Source: Salinicola aestuarinus (lineage in GTDB: Bacteria > Pseudomonadota > Gammaproteobacteria > Pseudomonadales > Halomonadaceae). Taken from it: a stretch of DNA of 64,000 bases. The stretch is taken from positions 370,904-434,903 of the forward strand of contig NZ_PZJP01000005.1 of assembly GCF_003206645.1 (NCBI RefSeq). Reading direction: 5' to 3'. The position numbers and the translations under genes are program-made. This document shows, piece after piece, positions 36,865 to 44,742 of this stretch (position 1 is the stretch's first letter; each line of letters starts with the position of its first letter). Under the pieces are notes generated by a model. The model ran no database searches. It was given only the letters and a program-made list of their open reading frames with translations, and was not told the DNA's origin.

Positions 36865-38940
36865 CTACCAGATCACGACGCGCTCTTTGGGTGGCAGATA
36901 GAGCGCGTTGTCCGGGCCGACGTCGAAAGCGTCGTACCAGGCGTCCATGTTGCGCACGATACCGTTGGCACGGAACTGGGACGGGGAGTGAGGGTCACTC
37001 TTGACGCGATTGATCAGCGCTTCCTGTCGGAAAAGGCGACGCCAGACCTGCGCCCAGCCCATGAAGAAGCGTTGATCGCCGGTAAACCCATCCAGCGTGG
37101 GCGCCGACTGGCCATCCAGCGAGCGGTGGTAGGCGCTGAGCGCAATGTTGAGGCCACCCAGATCACCGATGTTCTCGCCCATGGTCAGATCGGGGTCGAG
37201 AGAGTACCCCGGGACGGGTTCATACTGGGCGTATTGTTCGCCGAGTTTCGCGGCCAATCGGTCGAAATGCGCCGTATCGGACGGCGTCCACCAGTCTGTC
37301 AACCTCCCCTGGCCGTCGGATTTGCGGCCCTGATCGTCGAACCCATGACTCATCTCATGGCCGATGACGGCACCGATGCCACCATAGTTGACCGCGGGGT
37401 CGGCGTGGGGATCGAAGAAGGGCGGCTGAAGTATTGCAGCAGGAAAGACGATCTCGTTGCGGTTGGGTGAATAGTACGCATTGACGGTTTGCGGGTTCAT
37501 GAACCACTCGTCTCGATCGATCGGACCGCCGAGCTTGGCAAGATCATCCTGCCAGTGCCAGCGACGGGCTTCCCGAACGTCGGCGTAGAGATCGTCGGGG
37601 GTGATCGTCATCCCATCGTAGCGTTCCCACTGCTCGGGGTAGGCGATCTTGGCACCGAAGGCGTCGAGTTTCTCGAGCGCGCGTTCACGCGTTTCCTCGG
37701 TCATCCACGCGACCTGATGGGTCAGACGCTCGCGATAGGCCGCCTTGAGGTTGTCGACCAGCGTCTGCATCTGCGATTTCGCGTCGGGCGAGAAGTGTCG
37801 CATGACGTAGAGCTTACCGGCGGCTTTCCCCACCTGATTGTTGATGAGATCGACCCCGCGCTTCCAGCGCTCCCGTTGTTCGGGCTGTCCGGAAAGCGTC
37901 TTGCCGTAGAACGCGAAGCTCGCCTGATCGATGGCGGCGGGCAGGTAGCTGCTGTTGGCATTCAACAACCGAAAAGTCAGATAGGTCTTGAGTGTGGAGA
38001 GCGGCGTGGCGTCGAAGAGCCGAGCCAGCGAACGAATGGCATCGTTCTCCCGCAGCACCACTTTCGACTGGTCGTCGAGGCCGCTCGCCTGGAGCCAGGG
38101 CTGCCACGCGAACCCCGGGGCGTAGACCGCGAGCTGGTCCGTGTCGATGGGGTTGTAGGTCAGAGACCGGTTACGCTGTTTGGCAGGTGCCCACTCGACG
38201 TCGGCCATGCGCGTCTCCAGCGCCAGCACGAGCCTGGCCTTCTCCTCGGAGTTGCTCTCGCCGGCGAGGGCGAGTAGCTGCGCGATATAAGTGACGTAGG
38301 CCTCGCGAATCTCCTGCATGCGTGGCTGATCGTCGAGATAGTAGTCCCGCGTGGGGAGGCCCAGCGTCATCTGGGAAAGGTAGGTCACATAGCGCTCGGG
38401 ATCGCGAACGTCGATATCGACGTAGGGCTCCGCCAGGGAGCCGAGACTCAGATCGGCGCGCCCCATCAATCGCGCCAGCGCGCGCTTGTCGGTCGCCGCC
38501 TGAATTCGCGCAAGATCGGGACGGATGGGCGCGAGTCCTCGCTGCTCGACGCGCGCGCTATCCATCCACGCATGGTAGAGATCGCCAAGGCGCTGCTGGG
38601 GCGAGTTCGGCGGCGTGTTGGCGCCATTGAGCTGTTCGAGAATGTCATGGACCTGCCGTTCGGCCTGATCGGCCAGTACGGTAAAAGCGCCGTAGTTGCT
38701 GCGGTCCGGTGGAATCGACGTTGTCTTCAGCCAGCCACCATTCACGTAGTGGTAGAAGTCATCGCCGGGGGCGATGGTCGTGTCGCGCTCGTCCAGCGCG
38801 ATACCCCATTCCCCCATCTGAGCCTGCGAGGCGCTACCGGGTGGTGTGGGGGCAGTCGACTGGGCGCTCGCCGTACCGGCGGCAAGTAGGAGGGTCAGCG
38901 CCAGACGGGCGTGCGACCGCGAGTACAGGAAGGCGTTCAT
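36865..38940 (-). CDS. M13-family (PepO/neprilysin-like) zinc metallopeptidase, exported
   Basis: A 691-residue metallopeptidase. A signal peptide covers about 1-27 (LALTLLLAAGTASAQS). The zinc motif is H528-E529-M-S-H532 in IGHEMSHGFDD. The third-ligand region ENIGDLGG and the upstream substrate-binding NAYY are present, and the protein ends near the family's usual place. M13 enzymes cleave oligopeptides of limited length at the N-side of hydrophobic residues. The signal peptide places it in the periplasm, or on the outer face of the cell if it is transferred. It lies immediately downstream of the TonB-dependent receptor on the same strand, beyond a terminator. Confidence 0.92.
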   Translation of the reverse strand: MNAFLYSRSHARLALTLLLAAGTASAQSTAPTPPGSASQAQMGEWGIALDERDTTIAPGDDFYHYVNGGWLKTTSIPPDRSNYGAFTVLADQAERQVHDILEQLNGANTPPNSPQQRLGDLYHAWMDSARVEQRGLAPIRPDLARIQAATDKRALARLMGRADLSLGSLAEPYVDIDVRDPERYVTYLSQMTLGLPTRDYYLDDQPRMQEIREAYVTYIAQLLALAGESNSEEKARLVLALETRMADVEWAPAKQRNRSLTYNPIDTDQLAVYAPGFAWQPWLQASGLDDQSKVVLRENDAIRSLARLFDATPLSTLKTYLTFRLLNANSSYLPAAIDQASFAFYGKTLSGQPEQRERWKRGVDLINNQVGKAAGKLYVMRHFSPDAKSQMQTLVDNLKAAYRERLTHQVAWMTEETRERALEKLDAFGAKIAYPEQWERYDGMTITPDDLYADVREARRWHWQDDLAKLGGPIDRDEWFMNPQTVNAYYSPNRNEIVFPAAILQPPFFDPHADPAVNYGGIGAVIGHEMSHGFDDQGRKSDGQGRLTDWWTPSDTAHFDRLAAKLGEQYAQYEPVPGYSLDPDLTMGENIGDLGGLNIALSAYHRSLDGQSAPTLDGFTGDQRFFMGWAQVWRRLFRQEALINRVKSDPHSPSQFRANGIVRNMDAWYDAFDVGPDNALYLPPKERVVIW

Positions 38941-39010
38941 AGTGTCTCAGTGTCTGAATCACGATGTGGGATCGCTAACATCGCGTGATTGGGAGTGTCG
39001 TGCAACGGGG

Positions 39011-39039
39011 AAAAAAGGCCGCTACGTTGCGCAGCGGCC
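39011..39039 (-). terminator. Rho-independent terminator of the TonB-dependent receptor gene
   Basis: On the minus strand, GGCCGCT and AGCGGCC pair over 7 bp around a 9-base loop, followed by TTTTTT. It is 34 bases after the receptor stop codon. Confidence 0.88.
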
Positions 39040-39072
39040 AATCGATCGAGCAAGGAAAGCGACTGCTTCTTC

Positions 39073-41874
39073 TTAGAAGTTGTAGTTGAACCGGGCGTAG
39101 ATGCTGCGACCCAGTGCGTCGGCATAGCGGGCGTCGTAGCCGAGCTGTCCGACTTCCGGCTGGTTGCTGAAGGGCGGATCACGGTCGAAGAGGTTACGCA
39201 CACCCAGGGTGACGGTCGGTCCCGCCGTGAAGGTATAGGCGCCGAGCGCGTCCCAGGTCGTATAGGACCCCACCTTTTCGTTGGTCGAGGTGTCGTAGTC
39301 GTCGTAATCGCTCATGTAGTGATTGACGACCCCCGCGCCCCAGTGACCCTTGTTCCAGTTGAAAGTCACCTTGTGTTTGAACCGGAAGATGGTGCCGTAG
39401 CCGCTACGGTAGTGCCCGACGTTACTGACGTAGCTGCCGTCCGGGCTTTCCTGAAAGTCGTAACGGTCAACGTAGGTCCCGGTATAGCCGACCGAGAAGA
39501 GCCCGTAGCGGGTCGGCAGCCGGTAGTTCGCCGAGATATCCACACCGTTGGTCTTGGTCGAGCCCAGATTCTTGTTATACGTCGGGATGTAGTCGATGGT
39601 GTCGTCGTCCTTGCGCTCGATGCTGCCGGGCGCGTTATCGATTACGTAGCTGGCCGTTGGCGCGGCGACTTCGTTTTCGATCTCGATCCACCAGAAATCC
39701 AGCCCGGCGGAAAAGCTGTCGACGGGCTGAAAGACGAAGCCCAGTGTCCAGTTCTTGGCCTCTTCGGGCTCCAGATCGGCGTTGCCACCCTGCTCGACCA
39801 GAAACTGCGTGCTGCAGTCACGGCTTTCGACGCCGCCGGGGGCCGGCGAACCGCCGGGGCAGAGCAGTGGGTCGTTGAGACCGCCCGGCGAGTAGGTCTG
39901 CGCATTGGGGTCGTAGAGCTCGTAGAGCGAGGGGGCACGAAAGCCTTCGCTATAGGCGCCGCGGACCAGCAGCTCGCGAATCGGCTGCCAGCGGAAGGAG
40001 ACCTTGGGGTTGGTGGTATCGCCGACATCGCTGTAATCGTCGTAGCGCACAGCGGCAGTGACCTCTAGCCCCTCGACGACGGGGACGTTGAGCTCGGTAT
40101 AGATGCCTTTGACGTCACGATCCTCGCTGACCGAAGCATCCGGCGAGAGTCCGCCGCTGGTGGCGCGAGAGGCGATGTCCGGATCCGTCTCCAGGCTCAG
40201 CCGCTCATGACGATAGTCGGCACCGACTGCCATCGCCGACGAGCCGGCACCGAACCAGTCACCGATTTCCCGGCTCAGTTTGCCATCCCAGGCGTAGACG
40301 TCGGTCTTGGCGTGCCACACCGAGCCATGGGCTTCGGCGTCCTGAAGCGCCTGGCGGCCAGCGTCGGTCAGCGGGTCGGTCGAAAAGGGATCGATGATGC
40401 CGTTATTGAAGGCTTCCTCGAGGTCGCTATCGTTGAGATAGCCGCCGCGATAGTTGATGTCGGTATCGCTCTCGTTCCAGGACGCCGCCGTGGCGTAGTT
40501 GAAACCCGAGAAATCGCCGGTGAAGTCCAGTACCAGCCGGCTCGCGTCGATGGTGTTGTAGGTCTCCCGCGCACCGGCCGGAATACCGCGCCAGCGAACG
40601 GAGACAGGCTGGGTCGGATCGAGAGCCGGGTCATCGGGGTAGAAGAGCGAATCGGGCTGGAGTACCGGGCTGGTAGACGTGGGAGAAGGCGCGCCGAGCG
40701 AAATGTTCTTGTTACGCGACCACAGGTAGGAGAGTCCGACCGTGTGGTTCTCCGCCAGCTTGGCGCTCGCCCGCGTATAGAGCGACGTGTTTTCGCTCTC
40801 CTGCTGGACCTGGCCGTAGCGACCGTAGTCGTAGGAGCAAGTTCCTTCGCCGGTATCGACGATGCCTTCGCTGTCACAGCCGCTGCCGGCGAGCGGGTTG
40901 CCGGCGACACTGCCCTGGTAGTAGTTGCCGGGGTAGGCGAAGGAGGAGACGCCGAAGATCCCTTTACCCGGCGCGTAGACTTCACGGATATCGCCGCGGT
41001 CGGTGTAATCCAGATGGCTCTTCTTGCGATAGCTCATGGAGCCCATCACGTTGAAACCGTCGGTTTCCAGATCGCCATTCCCCCAGGTGGCGCTGATGTC
41101 GCCGCTGTCTCCGCCCCCACTCCGGGTCGGCGTTTCATAGCCGAACTCGACGTTGCCGCCGGTCAGGCTTTTCTTGGTGATGAAATTGATGACGCCACCA
41201 ATGGCGTCGGTGCCGTAGATGGCCGAGGCGCCATCGCGCAGCACCTCGACACGCTCGATCGCGCCGAAGGGGATCGTGTTGAGATCGACCGCGCCGCCGT
41301 CGAGCGAGTTGTTGGCGAGTCGTCGGCCGTTGAGCAGAACCAGCGTCTTGTCGGTGCCGATACCGCGCAGGTTGGCGAAGCTCGCCCCCCCCGTGATCGC
41401 GGTGCCCGTGCTCAAGCCGGGACCCGAGCTGGTGTCGTTGGCGGCGATCTGCGAGACCAGCTGAGCGGTCGAGGTGATCCCCTGCTGACGAATTTCCTCG
41501 GCTTCGATGATGGTCACGGGCACTGCCGTTTCGGCATCGGTCCGGGCAATGGCCGAACCGGTGACTTCCATGCGCCCCAGATTCTGGGTCGGTGCGGCAG
41601 CCGCCGCCGGGGCAGCAGCAGCCGGGGCAGCAGCAGCCGGTGCGGCCGCGGCCGGCGCTGCGGGAGCCGGTTCGGCAATGTCTTCGTTATTGGAAGCCGG
41701 GGCGACGTAATCTTCGTTGTCCTGGGCCGCCGCGAGGGGGGCCGCGGTGAGAAGTACGAAGGTCGATGCAAACAGCGTGCAACGCCAGTCGACGCTGGAA
41801 AATCGACGATGGTCGGAATTTGGGCCGCAAGAAGCCCAGGGATGTCTAGCATCCCGAAAAAATCGCGGTGTCAT
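39073..41874 (-). CDS. TonB-dependent outer-membrane receptor with an Ala/Pro-repeat N-terminus
   Basis: A 933-residue receptor. A long N-terminal region ends in a signal peptide (FASTFVLLTAAPLAAA, to about 51). Then comes an Ala/Pro-rich linker made of PAAAA repeats, and a plug domain (MEVTGSAIARTD, VTIIEAEEIRQQG, LRGIGTDKTLVLLNGRRL, IPFGAIERVEVLRDGASAIYG). The barrel ends SIYARFNYNF. Cysteine pairs occur in likely extracellular loops near residues 340 and 680. Nothing in it indicates a siderophore substrate. It follows tonB-exbB-exbD and sits among two exported peptidases and an oligopeptide ABC transporter, so I infer a peptide or peptide-derived substrate. AGGA lies 7 bases before the ATG. 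Confidence 0.92.
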   Translation of the reverse strand: MTPRFFRDARHPWASCGPNSDHRRFSSVDWRCTLFASTFVLLTAAPLAAAQDNEDYVAPASNNEDIAEPAPAAPAAAAPAAAAPAAAAPAAAAAPTQNLGRMEVTGSAIARTDAETAVPVTIIEAEEIRQQGITSTAQLVSQIAANDTSSGPGLSTGTAITGGASFANLRGIGTDKTLVLLNGRRLANNSLDGGAVDLNTIPFGAIERVEVLRDGASAIYGTDAIGGVINFITKKSLTGGNVEFGYETPTRSGGGDSGDISATWGNGDLETDGFNVMGSMSYRKKSHLDYTDRGDIREVYAPGKGIFGVSSFAYPGNYYQGSVAGNPLAGSGCDSEGIVDTGEGTCSYDYGRYGQVQQESENTSLYTRASAKLAENHTVGLSYLWSRNKNISLGAPSPTSTSPVLQPDSLFYPDDPALDPTQPVSVRWRGIPAGARETYNTIDASRLVLDFTGDFSGFNYATAASWNESDTDINYRGGYLNDSDLEEAFNNGIIDPFSTDPLTDAGRQALQDAEAHGSVWHAKTDVYAWDGKLSREIGDWFGAGSSAMAVGADYRHERLSLETDPDIASRATSGGLSPDASVSEDRDVKGIYTELNVPVVEGLEVTAAVRYDDYSDVGDTTNPKVSFRWQPIRELLVRGAYSEGFRAPSLYELYDPNAQTYSPGGLNDPLLCPGGSPAPGGVESRDCSTQFLVEQGGNADLEPEEAKNWTLGFVFQPVDSFSAGLDFWWIEIENEVAAPTASYVIDNAPGSIERKDDDTIDYIPTYNKNLGSTKTNGVDISANYRLPTRYGLFSVGYTGTYVDRYDFQESPDGSYVSNVGHYRSGYGTIFRFKHKVTFNWNKGHWGAGVVNHYMSDYDDYDTSTNEKVGSYTTWDALGAYTFTAGPTVTLGVRNLFDRDPPFSNQPEVGQLGYDARYADALGRSIYARFNYNF
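41596..41670 (-). repeat. Five tandem 15-bp units encoding PAAAA in the receptor
   Basis: Five consecutive 15-bp units each encode a Pro-Ala-Ala-Ala-Ala pentad (one is PAPAA). Two adjacent units (41611-41625 and 41626-41640) are identical. They form the linker between signal peptide and plug. Such arrays can change length by slippage without shifting frame. Confidence 0.85.
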
Positions 41875-42027
41875 AAAATCGTCCTGAATAGCTGTAGTTG
41901 GTCGTTGTGGCTATCGTCTTGATGATCGGTCGTTATTGTTGTGCCCTTGCTGTCGCCCTCCGTGCGTCGTTCCCTAGAAAAACGGTCGTTGCAGTACTTT
42001 CAGTCGCGCTGTTTTAACGGCTCGTTG

Positions 42028-42429
42028 TCATTGTTGCGTCAGTACTGCCACTTTCTGAATGCCAGAGCGTTCGATGGCCGCCATTGCCTTGGCAACCGTG
42101 CCGTAATCGACTTCTTCGTCTGCCTGAAGCTGGACCGCCTGCTCCGCGTTGTCTTCATGTGCCTGAACCAGCGCTTTCTCCAGTGCATCGAAGGCGTACT
42201 CTTCCTTGCCAATAAAGTAAGTGCCCTCGGCATCAACACTCACGACCAGGGGTTCTTTGGCCTCCGGGGGAGCAACGGCACCGGTCTTGGGCAAGTTGAC
42301 GTTGACGGCGTTGGTCATTAGCGGTGCCGTGACGATAAACACCACGAGAAGTACCAACATGACGTCGACAAGCGGCGTGACATTCATTTCGCTGAGGACT
42401 TCGTCGTCGTCCTGATTGGAAAAAGCCAT
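42028..42429 (-). CDS. exbD: Biopolymer transport protein ExbD
   Basis: A 133-residue ExbD with one N-terminal transmembrane helix. The essential aspartate is D22 in PLVDVMLVLLVVFIVTAP. The periplasmic domain (EPLVVSVDAEGTYFIG, YGTVAKAMAAIERSG) follows. With ExbB it uses the proton gradient to energise TonB. It lies 52 bases after exbB and 153 bases before the receptor gene, all on the same strand. Confidence 0.94.
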   Translation of the reverse strand: MAFSNQDDDEVLSEMNVTPLVDVMLVLLVVFIVTAPLMTNAVNVNLPKTGAVAPPEAKEPLVVSVDAEGTYFIGKEEYAFDALEKALVQAHEDNAEQAVQLQADEEVDYGTVAKAMAAIERSGIQKVAVLTQQ

Positions 42430-42481
42430 TGTTATTCGCCCTGTGTTATACGGTTGAGGAAAAGACCTCTGAACGTCGTGG

Positions 42482-43201
42482 TCAGCTCACCGCCAATGAG
42501 GGGTTGGATGGGGTCGTTGTCGTCGCTGGCGTCGTTGTCTGAGTCTTGAACGCCGACTGTTGCGCCAGGCTGTAGAAATCGTGAGCGAAGTCATCCATCA
42601 ACGAGACATTGAGCTTGAGGCGGCGGGTAAAGTAGTTGTAAACGAGGACGGCGGGGACGGCGACGGCAATACCCACGCCCGTCGCGATCAGTGCGTGACC
42701 GATGGGGCCGGCAACCGTGTCGAGCCCGGCCTCCCCGGTTTCACCAATGGTCATCAACGCTTCCATGATCCCCCAGACCGTGCCGAAAAGGCCGATAAAG
42801 GGCGAGGTGCTGCCGATACTGGCGAGGATGGCCAAGCCCCCCTCCAGAGAGCGCCGTTCGCGCTGAATCTGCTGGCGAAGACTGCGCTCGAGACGATCGG
42901 AGAGATTGATCTTCTGGGCGAGTTCCTGGTTGGAGGGCGCGATATCACGTCCCGTCACGACGGCAAACCCGGCCCTGGCAATCGCGGCCATGGTGCCGGG
43001 GCGATTGTCACTGATCGATTCGCCTTCCTCCATGCTCCTGGCTTCCCAGAACTGCTTCTGAAACCGCTTGTTTTCGGTTCGGTTTCTGGCGAACTGCAGG
43101 CCCTTGATCAGCAGCACCGCCCAGGTGAGCACGGAGAAGAAAATCAGTGTCCAGAGCACGCCGGGTACGATCAGGGCCGTGATTTCATTGCTTTCTAGCA
43201 T
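42482..43201 (-). CDS. exbB: Biopolymer transport protein ExbB (MotA/TolQ/ExbB family)
   Basis: A 239-residue ExbB with three transmembrane segments (about 12-35, 140-165 and 175-200). The MotA/ExbB core IGSTSPFIGLFGTVWGIMEAL is present near 130-150. The ATG at 43201 (MLESNEITALIVPG) is preceded by GAGGAAC at a good distance; the longer in-frame version adds 40 charged residues with no family match. The C-terminal tail is Thr/Pro-rich. It is in the tonB-exbB-exbD order. Confidence 0.93.
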   Translation of the reverse strand: MLESNEITALIVPGVLWTLIFFSVLTWAVLLIKGLQFARNRTENKRFQKQFWEARSMEEGESISDNRPGTMAAIARAGFAVVTGRDIAPSNQELAQKINLSDRLERSLRQQIQRERRSLEGGLAILASIGSTSPFIGLFGTVWGIMEALMTIGETGEAGLDTVAGPIGHALIATGVGIAVAVPAVLVYNYFTRRLKLNVSLMDDFAHDFYSLAQQSAFKTQTTTPATTTTPSNPSLAVS

Positions 43202-43259
43202 CTTGAGTTCCTCATGAATGAAGTGGGGACGTCGTTTTTTTCGCCACCCGTGGATGGCG

Positions 43260-44090
43260 TCAATTGGGTAGCTGGAAAGCGATGGTCTGCAGGGCCCAGC
43301 CTTTGATCGGCGTATCGCCACGCCGCGCCGGTTTGAACCGCCAACCTCTTACCGTCTCCATTGCGGCTTCATCCAGCTCGCGATGACCACTGGATTGCAC
43401 CACTTCCACCTGACCTGCCGAGCCATCCGGCATGACCAAAATCTTGACTTGGACATTGCCCTCATAGCCGCGGCGCAGCGCCAGAGAGGGATAGCGTGGC
43501 GGGGGGTTGCCCAGGCTCTGCATGCCCGAGACCGCCGGCGTCACCTCGTTGCTGGACGAGGCAGCGGAACTCTGACTCGCCTGCGATGGCGATGAAGCGC
43601 TCTGACTTGGCGTCGACGGCTGTTGTGTCGGCTGTGGCTCGGGTTCGGGCTGTGGCTCGGGCTCGGGCTCGGGCTCCGGCTCCGGCTCCGGTTCGGGTTC
43701 CGGTTCGGGCTCCGGCTCGGGTTCCGGTTCGGGCTCGGGTTCCGGCTCGGGTTCGGGCTCAGGTTCGGGTTTTGGCTCGGGAACGACCTCCTCCTCCGGC
43801 GGCATGACAGCGTGCTCATCGACCACCGGGACATCCTGGGTTTCCGGTTGCGGCGTGGGCGGTGGGGGAGGCGGTGGAGGGGCGCTCAATGACACCGTTA
43901 CTTGCGAAGGCGCGGAAGCCTGGTTGGGCAGCATCTCTGCGGCGACGATCGGCTGGCGGTTGATCGACCACAGCAGCAGCCCGTGGGTCAGTGCTGATAC
44001 GACGACCAGTACCATCACTTCAGAGCCAGAGATCGATCGTTTGTTCTTGTTCGCGCGCTCCCATGAGAGCGGATTCTCGGTCAGTGCCAT
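43260..44090 (-). CDS. tonB: Energy-transducing protein TonB with a long Glu-Pro linker
   Basis: A 276-residue TonB. One transmembrane helix at about 25-41 carries the functional SxxxH motif as S32-ALT-H36. A proline-rich periplasmic linker follows, with a long uninterrupted run of Glu-Pro pairs where E. coli TonB has mixed Glu-Pro and Lys-Pro. A Ser/Gln-rich hinge comes next, then the C-terminal receptor-binding domain ([21 protein letters not shown] to the end), including GWRFKPA. It is the first gene of the tonB-exbB-exbD-receptor group and probably serves the adjacent receptor. Confidence 0.94.
   Translation of the reverse strand: MALTENPLSWERANKNKRSISGSEVMVLVVVSALTHGLLLWSINRQPIVAAEMLPNQASAPSQVTVSLSAPPPPPPPPTPQPETQDVPVVDEHAVMPPEEEVVPEPKPEPEPEPEPEPEPEPEPEPEPEPEPEPEPEPEPEPEPEPQPEPEPQPTQQPSTPSQSASSPSQASQSSAASSSNEVTPAVSGMQSLGNPPPRYPSLALRRGYEGNVQVKILVMPDGSAGQVEVVQSSGHRELDEAAMETVRGWRFKPARRGDTPIKGWALQTIAFQLPN
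43653..43770 (-). repeat. Hexanucleotide array encoding the TonB Glu-Pro linker
   Basis: About twenty GGYTCS-type hexamers in a row (plus-strand reading) encode alternating Glu and Pro on the minus strand. Third-position changes break up perfect identity, but several neighbouring units are identical, so length change by slippage is possible without frameshift. Confidence 0.85.
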
Positions 44091-44528
44091 AGTGTCTCGA
44101 TTGTTCTGAATGCCGCTGAATCTGGCGCTGCCTTGAGCGCATGATTTTCCCTTCCCATAGCGAGAGCAATTAGCGTGCCAGTTCCAAAGTTATTTAAAGG
44201 GCGCTGATGCCGGATGCGTGTAACAGAATGTTAAATCGGACGCTTATTCTCAATCGTCAGGTTTTCGTCTTTCACAAAGTTATGATTAATCAGCTTTTTA
44301 TGGAGGCGTAGAAGCGATCGTTGCCGTTGGGTACGACCGGTCGTCAACCTTTGATGGTTGTCGGTAGTGAAGGCGTCGGGCTGTCGGAAGGGCGCTGTGA
44401 AGCGTTCGGGATGTACTCAAGGATACGACAATTCAAAAAAAACGATTTTCCCTACCTGTTATCGCTATTAAAGAATTTTTTTTGCACTTTGGGTGTGCGA
44501 TTTAAAAGTTAATGCACGCGAATGAAAC

Positions 44529-44543
44529 ATGCGTTTTACGTAT
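44529..44543. promoter_or_regulatory. Palindrome copy 1, ATGCGTTTTACGTAT
   Basis: Arms ATGCGT and ACGTAT flank TTT, with one mismatch in the dyad. The symmetry extends outwards as GAAAC (44524-44528) and GTTTC (44545-44549), giving an imperfect 26-bp palindrome. A second copy begins 57 bases away. It looks like an operator for a dimeric regulator, which I cannot name. Confidence 0.5.
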
Positions 44544-44585
44544 GGTTTCATAGAGCAATTGAATAATCGGCAATGGGTTTTAATT

Positions 44586-44600
44586 ATGCGTTAAACGTAT
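44586..44600. promoter_or_regulatory. Palindrome copy 2, ATGCGTTAAACGTAT
   Basis: Identical to the copy at 44529 at 13 of 15 positions, with the changes confined to the central spacer (TTT versus TAA). Flanking sequence differs, so this is a repeated site and not a duplicated block. Confidence 0.5.
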
Positions 44601-44662
44601 TCGGCTATTCAAAAAATCAATAACAGTAAAGCGAAAATAATATGATGGGCGGGTTTTGAATC

Positions 44663-44691
44663 AAAAAAAGCGCCTTCCGGGGAAGACGCTT
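44663..44691 (-). terminator. Rho-independent terminator of the M3 peptidase gene
   Basis: On the minus strand, AAGCGTCTTCC pairs with GGAAGGCGCTT (one mismatch) around a 2-base loop, running into a seven-T tract. It lies 52 bases after the stop and separates the peptidase/Opp transcript from tonB. Confidence 0.88.
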
Positions 44692-44742
44692 TGACAGTGG
44701 GGGAAGTGTCCCGCCGACGACGGTGCTTAGCGGGCGATGCGC

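Larger units (their letters stand above)
44091..44662. other. AT-rich upstream region of tonB-exbBD-receptor
   Basis: About 570 bases between the tonB start and the terminator of the M3 peptidase gene. It is much more AT-rich than the surroundings, with A- and T-runs at 44434-44442 and 44475-44483. A 63-residue frame at 44321-44512 has no ribosome site or recognisable product and I do not call it. The region carries two near-identical palindromes (44529-44543 and 44586-44600). It should contain the tonB promoter, but I could not identify a convincing pair of elements. Confidence 0.6.

Noticed and set aside
43653..43770. Short regular repeats that could be mistaken for a CRISPR array
   Set aside because: They are contiguous hexamers in frame within tonB, with no unique spacers and no cas genes.
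44237..44252. Possible Fur box upstream of tonB (half site ATTCTCA)
   Set aside because: The opposite half site matches at only about three of seven positions, too weak to claim iron control.
44321..44512. 63-residue open frame in the AT-rich region upstream of tonB
   Set aside because: No ribosome site, no recognisable domain, and composition that looks like non-coding DNA.
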